DNA of 64,000 bases from Paracoccus sp. (in: a-proteobacteria) (GCA_030538425.1 JAUNTZ010000009.1:1-64000); one strand, 5' to 3'; positions 34,627 through 44,469 are shown, counted from the stretch's first letter. Made by a program: numbers and translations. The notes: generated by a model not told the origin, from the sequence alone.

Positions 34627-35802
34627 ATGTCAAGAATTGTATTTACTGACCTGAAAACAACAGGACATAGTTTTAGCGTCTCGGTAGAGCGGGACGGACA
34701 TGCGTCAGAAACGGTGTGCTTCGAGGCGCCGAGCTCAGTATCTTTTGGAAATGACCTAATCGCCCACAGCCTTTCTACATTAGCCGCCCGCAACTTCTCA
34801 GAAGTGCATTATGATTTTCCCGTAAGTTCAGAATGCCTTAGCCGGATCAAAGATTTCACCATTTGCCTCCCAACATCTTCCAGTCCTGCGGACGAAGAGG
34901 TCTGGCGCAGGAAAGAAGATGGGGTGACACTTTCGTTCAGCGGTGGATTCGATTCACTAGCTGCGTTAGCGATCATGCCCAAACACACTAAAACGGTCAC
35001 GCTTGATTTCGGAGGCGCCTTCGAACGTGAGCGCCTTAGCTTTAGCAATTTTTCTCCAATAACGATCAAGACCAATATTGTTGAAACTACGCTCCGCGCG
35101 GGTTCGTGGTCATTTATGGGGATAGGCGCTATCTTAGCAGCCAAATCCACCGCCAGCCGCTTCCTGACATTCGGCGGCATCATGGACCAATCCCCAGAGG
35201 CCTTTTACAAACCATCCCCACTAATTGCGAACAACACATTCCCCGCCTTTTCAGCCTGCGGCTTCATTTCTGCGCCCTACGTTATTGGCATCACAGAATT
35301 AGGGACAGCAAAAATCATTGCGCAAGCTTATCCGGAAAGAGCGCGGGATTCGCTTATTTCTCTAGCAGATCCACTATCCGAGAAGATGAGCCGGAAGACG
35401 CTTCTCCTGTCTTACTTCGAAAAGAGGTTCAAGCTTGACCTTAATTTGCCGCCATTGCAAATGCCGGCAAAACCACCATATTCCTTTGGCCAAGCGATGG
35501 TTGTTGACACCATGGCCACATGGTTCATCAAAAATTACGGCGCTGACACAGCAGAAAAGATGGTCAAGCCTATCCCGCAAGAGGCATATAAGATCGCCGC
35601 AGAGCGCAGTCTTGACTTTTTTGAGGGCTATAATCACAAACTATATGAGAACTTTCCCGCTATATTGAAACCGGGGCTCTACCAAGCACTGGAACGCTTT
35701 GGCCTCAAACCATATAATCGCGCCGACCAAGAAGATTTTGATGCAATCGGGGATATGCTCGCAAACTATAGGCCGTTAAAAGGAAGGAATGCAGCGCGAT
35801 AA
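34627..35802 (+). CDS. PP-loop (SGGxDS) ATPase-like protein of unknown function
   Basis: 391 aa, soluble. Residues 102-112 read LSFSGGFDSLA: the SGGxDS PP-loop of adenylating enzymes such as asparagine synthetase, argininosuccinate synthase, QueC/TilS and ThiI. No glutaminase domain precedes it. The N-terminal 90 residues are unrecognised. Later segments (FLTFGGIMDQSPEAFY, CGFISAPYVIGITELGTAKI) may build the substrate pocket. AT-rich, with a GAGGG ribosome-binding site 7 nt before the ATG. It lies 68 bp before a glycosyltransferase on the same strand, so its product may be an activated amide, thio- or N-acyl decoration of a surface glycan. That role is inference from context. Confidence 0.75.
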   Translation: MSRIVFTDLKTTGHSFSVSVERDGHASETVCFEAPSSVSFGNDLIAHSLSTLAARNFSEVHYDFPVSSECLSRIKDFTICLPTSSSPADEEVWRRKEDGVTLSFSGGFDSLAALAIMPKHTKTVTLDFGGAFERERLSFSNFSPITIKTNIVETTLRAGSWSFMGIGAILAAKSTASRFLTFGGIMDQSPEAFYKPSPLIANNTFPAFSACGFISAPYVIGITELGTAKIIAQAYPERARDSLISLADPLSEKMSRKTLLLSYFEKRFKLDLNLPPLQMPAKPPYSFGQAMVVDTMATWFIKNYGADTAEKMVKPIPQEAYKIAAERSLDFFEGYNHKLYENFPAILKPGLYQALERFGLKPYNRADQEDFDAIGDMLANYRPLKGRNAAR

Positions 35803-35870
35803 TGAACCATTGAGACCCTCCTCATGCTGCGAAGGAGACTCAGGCACTCCAAAAGTGGGGCCATGTATTT

Positions 35871-38126
35871 ATGGACCATAACAAAAAAGGAAAGCTGCTA
35901 CTGCTTGCAGCAGAACGTCTTCGCAAATGTGGCCGAACGGAGTCAGCTGCAGCGATCACACGGTACGCAAGTGAATATAGTTCAGGACTCTTTCCTTCCA
36001 CGACCACGTTCAAAGAGCAGCGCCCCTTCGGTGTGTCAGTCATTTTGCCAACTTACAAGGGAGCAGGGCGAATTTGCCGAGCGCTTGACAGCTTGGTGGC
36101 TCAAACGGAGGAAAGGGATCGCTTCGAAATTATCGTCATTTCTAACGGGCCCGAAGACACCACGCCGGATTTGATCGCAGAATACCAGCGGCGTCACGAA
36201 GACCTTCAGATCGTCTTCTTGAGAGTGGAAAAGTCAAGCGCGTCAAACGCACGAAATTTAGGGCTGCAGCATGCACGGTTTATGTACTGCACCTTTCTTG
36301 ACGACGATGACTTTCTGTCCCCCCAGTTTATTAGTGTGATGCTAAAGGAAGCAAAACCGAATAGAATCGTGCTTTCCAGCATCATCGATTTCGATGAGAC
36401 GGGTAATCTATCCTCCCCGATTACAGCGCAGCTGAGGGCTGCCGTCAGAGCAGAGGGGAGCAACAGGATATCACGACCATTTAATGTGCGCGGTATCCTC
36501 TCGATGACCTGTGCCAAACTCGCGCCAACCTCATGCCTGGCGTCTTACAGCTTCGATGTTGACCTTCGCAGCGGAGAAGACGTGGTATTCTGGACTAATG
36601 TGATTGCGGGGCACCAACTTGATCTCTGGGTTTCAGAGGAAAACGATGAGGCAATATACTACCGTGAGATACGACAAGGGTCCATTTCAAGGCGCAGCTC
36701 GGAGTTCTCCTTTTCGGTAACTGAGAGACTGGAAGTAGTGTCTCGCATTCAGGCTATCGAGGATAACCAAGAGCTGATCACAAATCCCGATCTCGGCGAA
36801 TTCGTGAAGTCACGTTACGCCGGTCAGTGTGGTTTTATCATAAGATTTTTGAAAGAGAACAGAGATCGATATCAAGACTTTCTTCTAGAGTGCGTAAGGC
36901 TCGGAATTCGCAACGAAATCATTCAAATGATTAAGGAGCAATTGCCTGACACACTCGTTATCAGCTATTGCTTTCCGCCTTTTAATGATACGTCGGCTAT
37001 CGTTATGATGAAGCGCATTATAGGCTGGCAGTGGCCGGTGCGAGTGATTTCTAATGATATGACAGATATTAGAAATCGCAGCTCTGAGTTGACGGAAGTG
37101 CTGAAACCGTACTTGGCTTCGCATGTCGAGCTTAAGACGCCTGTTTCCTTTTCTCATGAACGAGCAGTTAGGCAATTCGCATTGAACGCACTAAGTGCTT
37201 TTCAAAAAATTCCAAAAAAAAGGGCTCCCTCGAGTATCTATTCCCGGGCAATGTGGCCCGCGTCTCACTTTGCCGCCGCCCTTATCAAAGTCCATAATCC
37301 TCATGTCAGATGGATTGCCGAATTCTCGGATCCGCTTGTGCTCGACATTCATGGAAACGAGCGTGAAGGTGAGGTTCCGTCGGATTGGCTTGAACTCCTG
37401 GGCCTGCGAGAGGTTATTGAGAAATTTGCTCCGAGACATCTTGAGACACGTCAGATATTTCGACTGGCTGAGCTACTGCCTTACATTCTTGCAGATGAAC
37501 TCGTTTTTACTAACGAAGGGCAGCGGCACTATATGCTCTGCCAGCCATGGCTAGACGAATTACGTGATCGGGCGCTGGCAATCTCAACGATACGCCCACA
37601 CCCCTCTTTGCCGCCGGAATACTATTCCGTCGGCAACTCGCGAATCAATGTTGATAAGACAAAAATCAACATCGGCTTCTTCGGTTCATTCTATCAAACG
37701 CGAGGGCTCGGAGAACTCCTGATTGCACTGAAGCAAGTCTCTGATCAGGGAGGCGCACAAATCGCTCTACACGTCGTTTCTTCTGACAGCAGCTCTCTTT
37801 TGAATGAGTTGAATGCGCTAGGCATCGGCAATCTGGTCCATATCCACCCCAGTCTCCCATATTTCGACTGCCTCGCCTCGTTCTCAAGTATGGACTATCT
37901 GTTGGTAAACGATGCGGTAACCGAGGGGATCAAGCCTCTAAATCCCTATCTCCCCTCGAAGTTAAGCGACTATCTTGGCTCTAACCAAGCAATTTGGGCC
38001 CTCGTAGAACCGGGTAGCACACTTTCCAAGGCCAGCCTGCCCGAAGGATCGATCATGTCACCTCTGGGAGATATAATGGCCTATACTGAAGCATTAAATC
38101 TTATGGCTAACTCCCGCCGAAAGTAA
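35871..38126 (+). CDS. Two-domain glycosyltransferase (GT2 plus GT4/GTB-like)
   Basis: 751 aa. Residues about 52-290 form a GT-A family 2 domain: VSVILPTYKGAGRICRALDS, the nucleotide-sugar region IIVISNGPEDTTPDLI, and the metal-binding TFLDDDDFLSPQF (Asp144-147). From residue 360 a second domain begins with LVISYCFPPFNDTSAIVM, a GT-B type start, continues with SIYSRAMWPASHFAAALI and WIAEFSDPLV, and ends with YLPSKLSDYLGSNQAIWALV. This second half is paralogous to the whole 494-aa protein at 45650. One polypeptide may thus add two sugars. AT-rich and probably acquired. It ends next to IS3 remnants. Confidence 0.85.
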   Translation: MDHNKKGKLLLLAAERLRKCGRTESAAAITRYASEYSSGLFPSTTTFKEQRPFGVSVILPTYKGAGRICRALDSLVAQTEERDRFEIIVISNGPEDTTPDLIAEYQRRHEDLQIVFLRVEKSSASNARNLGLQHARFMYCTFLDDDDFLSPQFISVMLKEAKPNRIVLSSIIDFDETGNLSSPITAQLRAAVRAEGSNRISRPFNVRGILSMTCAKLAPTSCLASYSFDVDLRSGEDVVFWTNVIAGHQLDLWVSEENDEAIYYREIRQGSISRRSSEFSFSVTERLEVVSRIQAIEDNQELITNPDLGEFVKSRYAGQCGFIIRFLKENRDRYQDFLLECVRLGIRNEIIQMIKEQLPDTLVISYCFPPFNDTSAIVMMKRIIGWQWPVRVISNDMTDIRNRSSELTEVLKPYLASHVELKTPVSFSHERAVRQFALNALSAFQKIPKKRAPSSIYSRAMWPASHFAAALIKVHNPHVRWIAEFSDPLVLDIHGNEREGEVPSDWLELLGLREVIEKFAPRHLETRQIFRLAELLPYILADELVFTNEGQRHYMLCQPWLDELRDRALAISTIRPHPSLPPEYYSVGNSRINVDKTKINIGFFGSFYQTRGLGELLIALKQVSDQGGAQIALHVVSSDSSSLLNELNALGIGNLVHIHPSLPYFDCLASFSSMDYLLVNDAVTEGIKPLNPYLPSKLSDYLGSNQAIWALVEPGSTLSKASLPEGSIMSPLGDIMAYTEALNLMANSRRK

Positions 38127-38146
38127 GGGGCTGGATAAGTAGAGTT

Positions 38147-39560
38147 TTCTCGGCAAGATGCATGAAGAGATCGCCGATCTGTTGGTTGGGCCGAGCACTG
38201 CCCGCAAGACCTTGGGCTTTGGCCTGTATTTCATCGCACTTGCGTAACGCGAAAGGAATCCGTGGAATCATAGACGCGTCTATCGCGTATATTGTGCACT
38301 GAAACTAAACTTGCGGATCAAGCACTGAAAAAGTTGAAACGCAAAAAGCGCGATGGGGTAGAGGTGCCCGAGACCCCGAACGTGACCTGGTCGATGGACT
38401 TCATGGCGGATGGCTGCCAGTTTAAGCTCTTGCAAGTGCTGGACGAATTCAACCGGGAAGCGTTGAGCATCGAGCTGCCTCCACCGCTCGTCAGAGAGAG
38501 GTCCTTCCGCCTAGAGCTCACCCACTCGAAGAAGGGGCGATAGGGTTCACCGTGATTGACCACGGCGTGTATGGTGCGCGCGATGGTGGCCGCGGTCGTG
38601 CGCGGCCTAGATGGGCGTTGTGTCGGTCTTTCGATATGTAGCGTTCGAATTTGTCCCGGAAGCTGTTGGTCCGTTTGAGGGCCGCAGTTGGACCGGCGAT
38701 CCAGAGCGTGCGCCGCAGCCGGGCATTGCCATACTTCGAAATCCGGCTTTGACCACGGAACATGCCGGAACCGGCGCAGATCACCAGCCTCGGCCAGAAT
38801 GGTCATTGCGTCGATCGGACGGATGCCGGGAATGGTCGTCACGAGCTTATAGTCGGGGAAGTCCGAGAGCAGCTCGATGGCGCGCCTCGATCATATCGCG
38901 CTGCCGGACGAGGCTGCGGCCTTCAACGAGGACGAGGCGGAACATGTCTACCGCGTCTGAGTCCGAATGGACAGACAGTCCAACCGAGCAAGGGCGGTCT
39001 CGTAACTATCTGAAGGCAATTGCTTTTGGACAGCTTGCGGTCAACGACGTCCCAAGCGTCAGCCGTGAAGGCGTCGCGGCTCATGGCGGAGATCATGTGT
39101 GGTGATGTCGATGGCGACCAGCAAGGTCGACGCGCTAGTATCGTTGGCGGCCATAGCCGGTCTCCGCAACGGTGTGGTTGTGCAAAACCGCTGTTGGGAC
39201 CCGAGAGCGGTTATGGCCACGCGCTGCGCTATTTGGGGGCTGCGCGCATGGCCATAACCTCTCGGCGGCACTCCCTCGCGACCTATTACGGCCCGGAATC
39301 CATCAGTGCAAGCTGCTGATCTGGAACCAAAAACGAGGATCACCATCGAGCGCATTCAGCTCGGCCACTCCCGGCAGGACGCCTATATCAAGCGCTACAA
39401 CCGCACCTTCAGGTATGAATGGCTCTATCGATACGTCATCGAAACCATAAAGGAGACCCAGCACTTCGCCACACAATGGCTCTGGATTTACAACTACGAT
39501 TTCCCGAAAATGGACATTGGCATAATCACACCCGCCATGAAACTGAAGATGGCCGCGTAA
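38147..39560 (+). mobile_element. IS3-family element, degenerate and split by an IS110 insertion
   Basis: The OrfB integrase is recognisable in pieces on the plus strand. 38147-38475 holds frames reading DLGLWPVFHRT-like and TETKLADQALKKLKRKKRDG, then APNVTWSMDFMAD-type sequence (here PNVTWSMDFMADGCQFKLL, VLDEFNREAL). After the IS110 segment (38476-39154), 39230-39560 continues with YYGPESIS and GHSRQDAYIKRYNRTFRYEW, FATQWLWIYNYDFPKMDI and GIITPAMKLKMAA, the usual end of OrfB. Frameshifts and stops in both halves show long decay. The first catalytic Asp (SMDF) and the region of the last Glu can be seen but not in one frame. Confidence 0.8.
38476..39154 (-). mobile_element. IS110-family element remnant inside the IS3 element
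   Basis: Minus-strand transposase pieces: start MAANDTSASTLLVAIDI at 39154 (the N-terminal DEDD-type RuvC-like domain motif with VAIDI), then VTTIPGIRPIDAMTILAEAG-like sequence (MTTIPGIRPIDAMTILAEAG, 38842) and, in another frame, FRGQSRISKYGNARLRRTLW followed by the C-terminal GEPYRPFFEWVSS. The serine-containing C-terminal Tnp20 region is partly kept, but two or more frameshifts inactivate it. It lies in the middle of OrfB of the IS3 remnant in opposite orientation, so it inserted later than the IS3. Confidence 0.78.
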
Positions 39561-39591
39561 GTTCTACGGATTCACCCCGATAAAACTGGGA

Positions 39592-39870
39592 TATGCCGCG
39601 GGTCTGGCCGCTCGGGGACCGCGATTGGTTTAGAGATGCGTTGAAAGACACAGGTAATATATGCCTGTATCCCAAGTCAAAAGCAGCGCAAGAACACACT
39701 CGTATACGACAAGAGCCGCTACAGACGGCGCAATCGCGTCGAGCTCATGTTCGGCAGGCTCAAGGACTGGAGGCGGGTCGCAACCCGCAATGAGAGGTGC
39801 CCCACGGCAATTCTGTCAACCATCGCACTCGCAGCAACCGTAATTTACTGGCTATGGAACCAGATCCTAG
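39592..39870 (+). mobile_element. IS5-family element, 3' fragment
   Basis: The last third of the same transposase type as at 33822: LGDRDWFRDALKDTGN, then after a frameshift VYDKSRYRRRNRVELMFGRL, KDWRRVATRNERCPTAILST and IALAATVIYWLWNQILEP. The right end (GGCTATGGAACCAGATCCTAG) resembles that of the first copy. Same orientation as the first copy; together they bracket the PP-loop and glycosyltransferase genes. Confidence 0.8.
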
Positions 39871-39988
39871 AACCTACCTTGTTAGCTAGCCTTTATAAAA
39901 AGTTCTATACCAAAGACTTAGTAGAGTAGGGCCGCACGATGAAAGCATGCCGCCACAAAAGCCAACTTCATTAAGTGCACTTATAACG

Positions 39989-40654
39989 TCACCCCACCTC
40001 ATTAACGACTTGATCTACGGATTTAGTGTAAAATGACTCGTTAATTCCACAAATGGAGCCAAGAGATACTGAAAAAAGCAAGCGGACAACATCTTCAGGG
40101 CATATTTTTTTGGGCTCAATCATAAACTCCGCCATGCGGCCGATCATCCTGCGGGGCCTGATCAAATCCTCTATCTCATGATATAGCGGCCTCACGCCAT
40201 AGTCATCAAAAAGAACAAGTGTCGGGCGCTCAATACGCAGCATTGAGGTAACAAGACAAGCAACCCTGAACCTTCCATCTATTAAAATTACATCTGGATG
40301 TCTAAACCACACCTGGTCCCATATGTCGTTCGGGTAACGAAAGAACTTACGCCAAGCCAGACTGCTCTGAGGCCTACCCCATGGGCCTGTCTCTCCGATA
40401 TCGACATGGTGCACAATCACTCTAGATTGAACTTTTGCTAATGATAGCTTGTGGCGAAGGGAACGCGCCCATTCCTTATCACTTTCGGAACTCATAATGA
40501 ACTTTTGTGGCATTTGGGCTGCCATCTGGGTTGAACCACCCGATCCATACTCAAGTATTACATCTGCCTCTTCATAAACAGACCGCAGATGGGCGGTTTC
40601 CGCCTCAGGCATAAACGGCTCAATACCGCCATCAACCTCGTTTTTTAAGAGCAT
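39989..40654 (-). CDS. Class I SAM methyltransferase-like protein
   Basis: 221 aa from the ATG at 40654 (MLLKNEVDGGIEPFMPEAET); the upstream ORF extension overlaps the neighbouring gene. The segment ADVILEYGSGGSTQMAAQMP has the E/DxGxG glycine-rich loop of Rossmann-type methyltransferases, and HPDVILIDGRFRVACLVTSM resembles the acidic motif in post-I strands (IDGRFR is frequent in Methyltransf_24-like surface-glycan enzymes). It lies at the end of a two-gene minus-strand unit with the coiled-coil protein (23-bp overlap). It probably modifies a sugar or glycan; substrate unknown. AT-rich. Confidence 0.65.
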   Translation of the reverse strand: MLLKNEVDGGIEPFMPEAETAHLRSVYEEADVILEYGSGGSTQMAAQMPQKFIMSSESDKEWARSLRHKLSLAKVQSRVIVHHVDIGETGPWGRPQSSLAWRKFFRYPNDIWDQVWFRHPDVILIDGRFRVACLVTSMLRIERPTLVLFDDYGVRPLYHEIEDLIRPRRMIGRMAEFMIEPKKICPEDVVRLLFSVSLGSICGINESFYTKSVDQVVNEVG

Positions 40655-42098
40655 TTTTGACCTTACGCATTGGTGATGTAATCTTCCACGATGTGCTTGC
40701 AAGAAGGGCCTCGCGATGTGCTTCGGCCGCCTTTAAATGCTGAAAAATGTCATCGCGTTCTAGCGTAAGCTTTCTTGATAGCTCAGCATTTTCCTTGAGA
40801 AACTCAGACGTTAGGTTGGCGATATCCTCCAAGCGATCGTCGTGATCTTGCCTTGCCTTTTCCAAATCTTTCCTGAGGACTTCAATTTCCTTCGACCGGC
40901 CTTGGCTCTCGGCCTCGCGGGCAGCTTCCCTTTCGCCATTCGCCAATTCCAAAAGTCCTACATCATTCTTGAGTTTATCCCGTTCCGTCGCCAACGTTTC
41001 GTTTTCGACCTTTAGATTCTCGATTTCATTAGCCATAGATCTGTTATGGTCACTCATCAACTTTATGTCATCGGCCAGCTTGTTTCGCTCTGCCTCTAAG
41101 AGCGCCAGAGCACTGAGAAGCTCTTCACGCTTTACTGTTTCGGCTTCCGCTTGCTTCTCGATATCATGCACTTGTGCGGCGAGGCGCGCATTCAGTTCAA
41201 GTGCTATCTTTTCTGAGGCTTCAGCCTTGTCTACCTCAGATTGGAGCGCCTCAAGCCGCTTTTTATTGTGGTTTAGGTCATGCTTGAGTATATCATTTTC
41301 AGCTTTAAGCAGTCTGCTGTTTTCTATCTCGTTCACCCCTTGACCTAGACGGTTGAAGGCCTGGCGAGTGGCCAGCCAGGCCCTCTGACCCAACCTCTGG
41401 TCGAATAGCTTCGAGAGCTCGGCGGGTGGGTTTTCGCTTGGTGATATTATGGCTATAGACACCCCTTCAGGAGTTGTTGGCCTAAAATCCACTCGCCTCC
41501 AAGATTTATTATCTAATATCTCACTGACACTATCATCTTCCAGGATAATATCTGGCTCTAGCAATATTATAACCGCCTCACCAGAAAGCTGGTGCAAAAT
41601 AATGTTTCGCAAGCTGCGGAGCATATTACTTTCGATGGCGCCGTTGACGACGAGAAGATCGACTTCCGCTGCCCCCAACAGAGATTCCATTACCTCATTT
41701 TTTGACAATATCTGCGAGAAATCCGAATAATATCGGTCATGCTCTTCCTGAATTTCTGAGGAGCGCGGATTACCCTGTTCCGTTATCGCGAATGAAATAT
41801 TACCTGCATTTAATCGCTCAACCACTTGACATATCGTGAGATAACAAAGCCCGTCACCTAGACCAAGCTGTAATGTGACCCGTGGAGCCGTTACCCCGGT
41901 AAGCCAGAGCATCAGTGGTAGTTGGCAAAGCGCCGGTGAGGGTGCCGTATGCCGTGGCGCCCAGAAGGCAGCTTGCGGAAGCCGCTGACCTTGTTCGTCC
42001 GAAGTCCTTGCGGCCACTGAGATGGAATCAATTTTTTCGTCGTCCGTAAGACTAGCAGCCTGCTTGCCTCGGGTGCTGTGTGCTCTCGGTGAAGCCAT
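40632..42098 (-). CDS. Methyltransferase-like protein with long coiled coil
   Basis: 488 aa. Residues about 55-220 look like a class I methyltransferase-type Rossmann fold (VTLQLGLGDGLCYLTICQVV; VDLLVVNGAIESNMLRSLRN; AVIILLEPDIILED), though the glycine loop is atypical. Residues about 265-460 are a continuous heptad-rich coiled coil (SRLLKAENDILKHDLNHNKK, KLADDIKLMSDHNRSMANEI). The C-terminus LLASTSWKITSPMRKVKNAL matches the STSWxxTxPxR tail common in glycosyltransferase/methyltransferase proteins of polysaccharide clusters. It may act as a chain-length or scaffold component of glycan synthesis. AT-rich like its neighbours, unlike wecC and wecB. Confidence 0.6.
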   Translation of the reverse strand: MASPRAHSTRGKQAASLTDDEKIDSISVAARTSDEQGQRLPQAAFWAPRHTAPSPALCQLPLMLWLTGVTAPRVTLQLGLGDGLCYLTICQVVERLNAGNISFAITEQGNPRSSEIQEEHDRYYSDFSQILSKNEVMESLLGAAEVDLLVVNGAIESNMLRSLRNIILHQLSGEAVIILLEPDIILEDDSVSEILDNKSWRRVDFRPTTPEGVSIAIISPSENPPAELSKLFDQRLGQRAWLATRQAFNRLGQGVNEIENSRLLKAENDILKHDLNHNKKRLEALQSEVDKAEASEKIALELNARLAAQVHDIEKQAEAETVKREELLSALALLEAERNKLADDIKLMSDHNRSMANEIENLKVENETLATERDKLKNDVGLLELANGEREAAREAESQGRSKEIEVLRKDLEKARQDHDDRLEDIANLTSEFLKENAELSRKLTLERDDIFQHLKAAEAHREALLASTSWKITSPMRKVKNALKKRG

Positions 42099-42419
42099 CT
42101 TTACTTATCCTTTGTAGCGCCTGTCCGAACAGCTATACGGATTTTGCCGTGACGTGAAGCACTTTATGGGCGCTGAGACTGGAACGCACAGCGGCGCAGG
42201 TCACCATTAAAGCGAAGTTTGTGGAGGTTGATCAAGCGCGATTTCCAATTGGGCCAAGCTTAAATTTTCGCTAAAATGTATAAATCGTCAGATGGTCGGA
42301 TCTGTGATTAAATGCACGCCAATTATTTTTCAAATGCAGTTCGTTTAACTTTGCTCTCACATAACCTAGGCGTTGGATGATCTTCAACTCAATTTTCATC
42401 CAAGCGTGACTTGAGGCCA
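42099..42419. other. AT-rich intergenic stretch upstream of the coiled-coil gene
   Basis: About 320 bp without an ORF that can be supported. It should contain the minus-strand promoter for the coiled-coil/methyltransferase pair. The boundary with the next IS remnants near 42420 is where GC rises. Confidence 0.45.
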
Positions 42420-42509
42420 TCGGCTATTTGTCAGAATCCCGACGGTGGACCATTAACGGCCAAGGTTTTGCCGCTTCGAAAGGGTGACGGACTGGTGGCG
42501 CCCCTATTT

Positions 42510-42800
42510 CGCAAGGGCGATGGGCACCTTGTTCCAGATCGCCCCGTGTGGTCGCCCCTCATTGTTGTATCTAAGCAAAGTCTCCAGTTTTTCAGCGGTA
42601 TCCGCAAGGATGAAGAACCAGTTCTGGTTCCCGCTCGAACAGGACACGGACAGGCCGGTAGCCGACACGGGTTTCGCAGATCTCACGGATCCGCTTGGCG
42701 ACGCAAGTCTGGTCGGTGCAGCGGGACTAGTCGCGGCCTGCGCCGATTGTGGCGGGCATCTTCGGCGGATCGTGGAACATGTCGTGGGGGAACTGGAATA
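42510..42800 (-). mobile_element. IS3-family transposase remnant
   Basis: Minus-strand pieces of an OrfB protein: a frame with CVAKRIREICETRVGYRPVR at about 42632-42706 (usual pattern RIREIAxTRVRYGYRRxH), and the C-terminal KLETLLRYNNEGRPHGAIWN plus KVPIAL near 42510-42600. The catalytic core between them is deleted and frames differ. Confidence 0.65.
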
Positions 42801-42906
42801 CGCCACGGTGCCGCTTCATCTTGAACCGCACCGTCCGCTCGCGCCTTAGCGTGTTCTTGCTGCGAACGCTTTATCCAGGCGCCGCTGCCGTCGCGCCCCA
42901 TCTAAC

Positions 42907-43205
42907 GCGGTCACCCGGGGCCACGTCTGCTGGCCAATATTCTGGTCAGCAGGTATTCCGACCACTTTCCGCTCGATCGTCAGAGCCATATCTTCGACCG
43001 CGAAGGGCTGGACCTTGGCAGATCGACCCTTACCGACTGGATCGGCAAATCCGGCACGACGCCAGAACCCCTGATCAATGCCATCGGCCGCCACGTCCTG
43101 CCAGCCAAGACGATCTTCGCCGATGACACACCGGTCAGCATGCTGGCACCTGGCACTGGCAAACCCAGACAGCGAGGCGTAGGCCCGCGCCGACCCTTGC
43201 GCTAG
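42907..43205 (+). mobile_element. IS66-family transposase (TnpC) fragment
   Basis: One open plus-strand frame reads GPRLLANILVSRYSDHFPLD, RQSHIFDREGLDLGRSTLTD, WIGKSGTTPEPLINAIGRHV and then AKTIFADDTPVSMLAPGTGK. This is the central part of IS66 TnpC, including the catalytic ADDTPV Asp region. The frame starts after a stop at about 42903 and loses similarity after PGTGK, ending at a TAG at 43203-43205, one base before the wecC stop codon. Ends of the element are missing. Confidence 0.8.
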
Positions 43206-43206
43206 A

Positions 43207-44469
43207 TCAGCGGTTGCGCCAGACGCCGCGCGTGTCGATCACTGCCTGCCCTTCGGCTGACGGTGCCGGACCGTTGCGAAACGCCGAGTGATCGACCAGC
43301 ATCACGCAGATATCCGCGCCAAGCGCTCGTTCCAGAGAGACCAGTTCGGTGCGCCCCTCAAGCCCACGCGGCAGCGCGCGGATCATCGGCTCGACGACCT
43401 CGACACGGCCGGGAAACTCTTCGGCGAGACGGTTCACGATGCTGACGGCGGGGCTTTCGCGCAGATCGTCGATGTCGGGCTTGAAGGCCAGACCAAAGCA
43501 GGCGATGCGGGCATCGTCCCTCTTGTCACGGACGGCCTCGCGCACCCGGTCCAGCACCCATCCGGGCTTGCCGTCATTGGTCTCGCGCGCGATGCGGATG
43601 ATCCGCGCCAGGTCGGGCGTCTGCGAGACGATGAACCACGGATCGACCGCAATGCAATGCCCGCCCACCCCCGGACCCGGTTGCAGGATATTCACGCGCG
43701 GATGGCGGTTGGTCAGGCTGATCAGCTCCCACACATCGATGCCCAGCCGGTCGCAGATCAGCGAAAGCTCATTGGCAAAGGCAATATTCACATCGCGGAA
43801 GCTGTTTTCGGTCAGCTTGGCCATCTCGGCGGTGCGGGCATCGGTTTCGACACAGTCGCCCTTGACCACCATGCGATAAAGATCGCGGGCATGTCTGGCG
43901 CAAAGCGGCGTCATACCGCCGATCACCCGGTCATTGCTGACCAGTTCGCGCAGGGCATGGCCTGGCAGGATGCGTTCGGGGCAATGAGCCACGCGGATGT
44001 CGCTATCCTCACCGGCGCTCTGGGGAAAGCTGAGATCCGGGCGGGCCTCGGCCAGCCATGCGGCCATCTGCTCGGTCGCGCCCACCGGACTGGTGGATTC
44101 CAGCACAACCAGATCACCCTTTTTCAGAACCGGCGCGATGCCTTTGGCCGCGCTTTCAATATAAGACAGGTCGGGGGTCTTTTCGGCATCATCCGCAATA
44201 AAGGGCGTGGGCACGGCGATCAGGAAGGCGTCGGCGGCCTCAGGCGTAGTGGTCGCCCGCAACCGACCGGCATTCACGCTGGCGCCCAGCGCTTCATCAA
44301 GGCCCGGCTCGACAATGTGGGACTGGCCGGCATTGATCTGATCGACCGCGTGCTGATTGACGTCCACGCCAATCACATTCAGCCCGCCCTGAGCAAATAC
44401 AACGGCGGTCGGAAGGCCGATATAGCCCAAGCCGATCATGCTGATGGTGGTGAAGGATCGGTCAGTCAT
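43207..44469 (-). CDS. wecC: UDP-N-acetyl-D-mannosamine dehydrogenase
   Basis: 420 aa UDP-glucose/GDP-mannose dehydrogenase family enzyme. NAD-binding start [20 protein letters not shown], central domain with [19 protein letters not shown] and [20 protein letters not shown], and the catalytic Cys in [14 protein letters not shown]. It oxidises UDP-ManNAc twice to UDP-N-acetylmannosaminuronate, a precursor for capsule, O-antigen or ECA-type glycans. Its ATG overlaps the wecB stop (ATGA), so the two enzymes of the pathway are coupled. The 3' end abuts an IS66 fragment, but the protein looks full length. Confidence 0.94.
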   Translation of the reverse strand: MTDRSFTTISMIGLGYIGLPTAVVFAQGGLNVIGVDVNQHAVDQINAGQSHIVEPGLDEALGASVNAGRLRATTTPEAADAFLIAVPTPFIADDAEKTPDLSYIESAAKGIAPVLKKGDLVVLESTSPVGATEQMAAWLAEARPDLSFPQSAGEDSDIRVAHCPERILPGHALRELVSNDRVIGGMTPLCARHARDLYRMVVKGDCVETDARTAEMAKLTENSFRDVNIAFANELSLICDRLGIDVWELISLTNRHPRVNILQPGPGVGGHCIAVDPWFIVSQTPDLARIIRIARETNDGKPGWVLDRVREAVRDKRDDARIACFGLAFKPDIDDLRESPAVSIVNRLAEEFPGRVEVVEPMIRALPRGLEGRTELVSLERALGADICVMLVDHSAFRNGPAPSAEGQAVIDTRGVWRNR

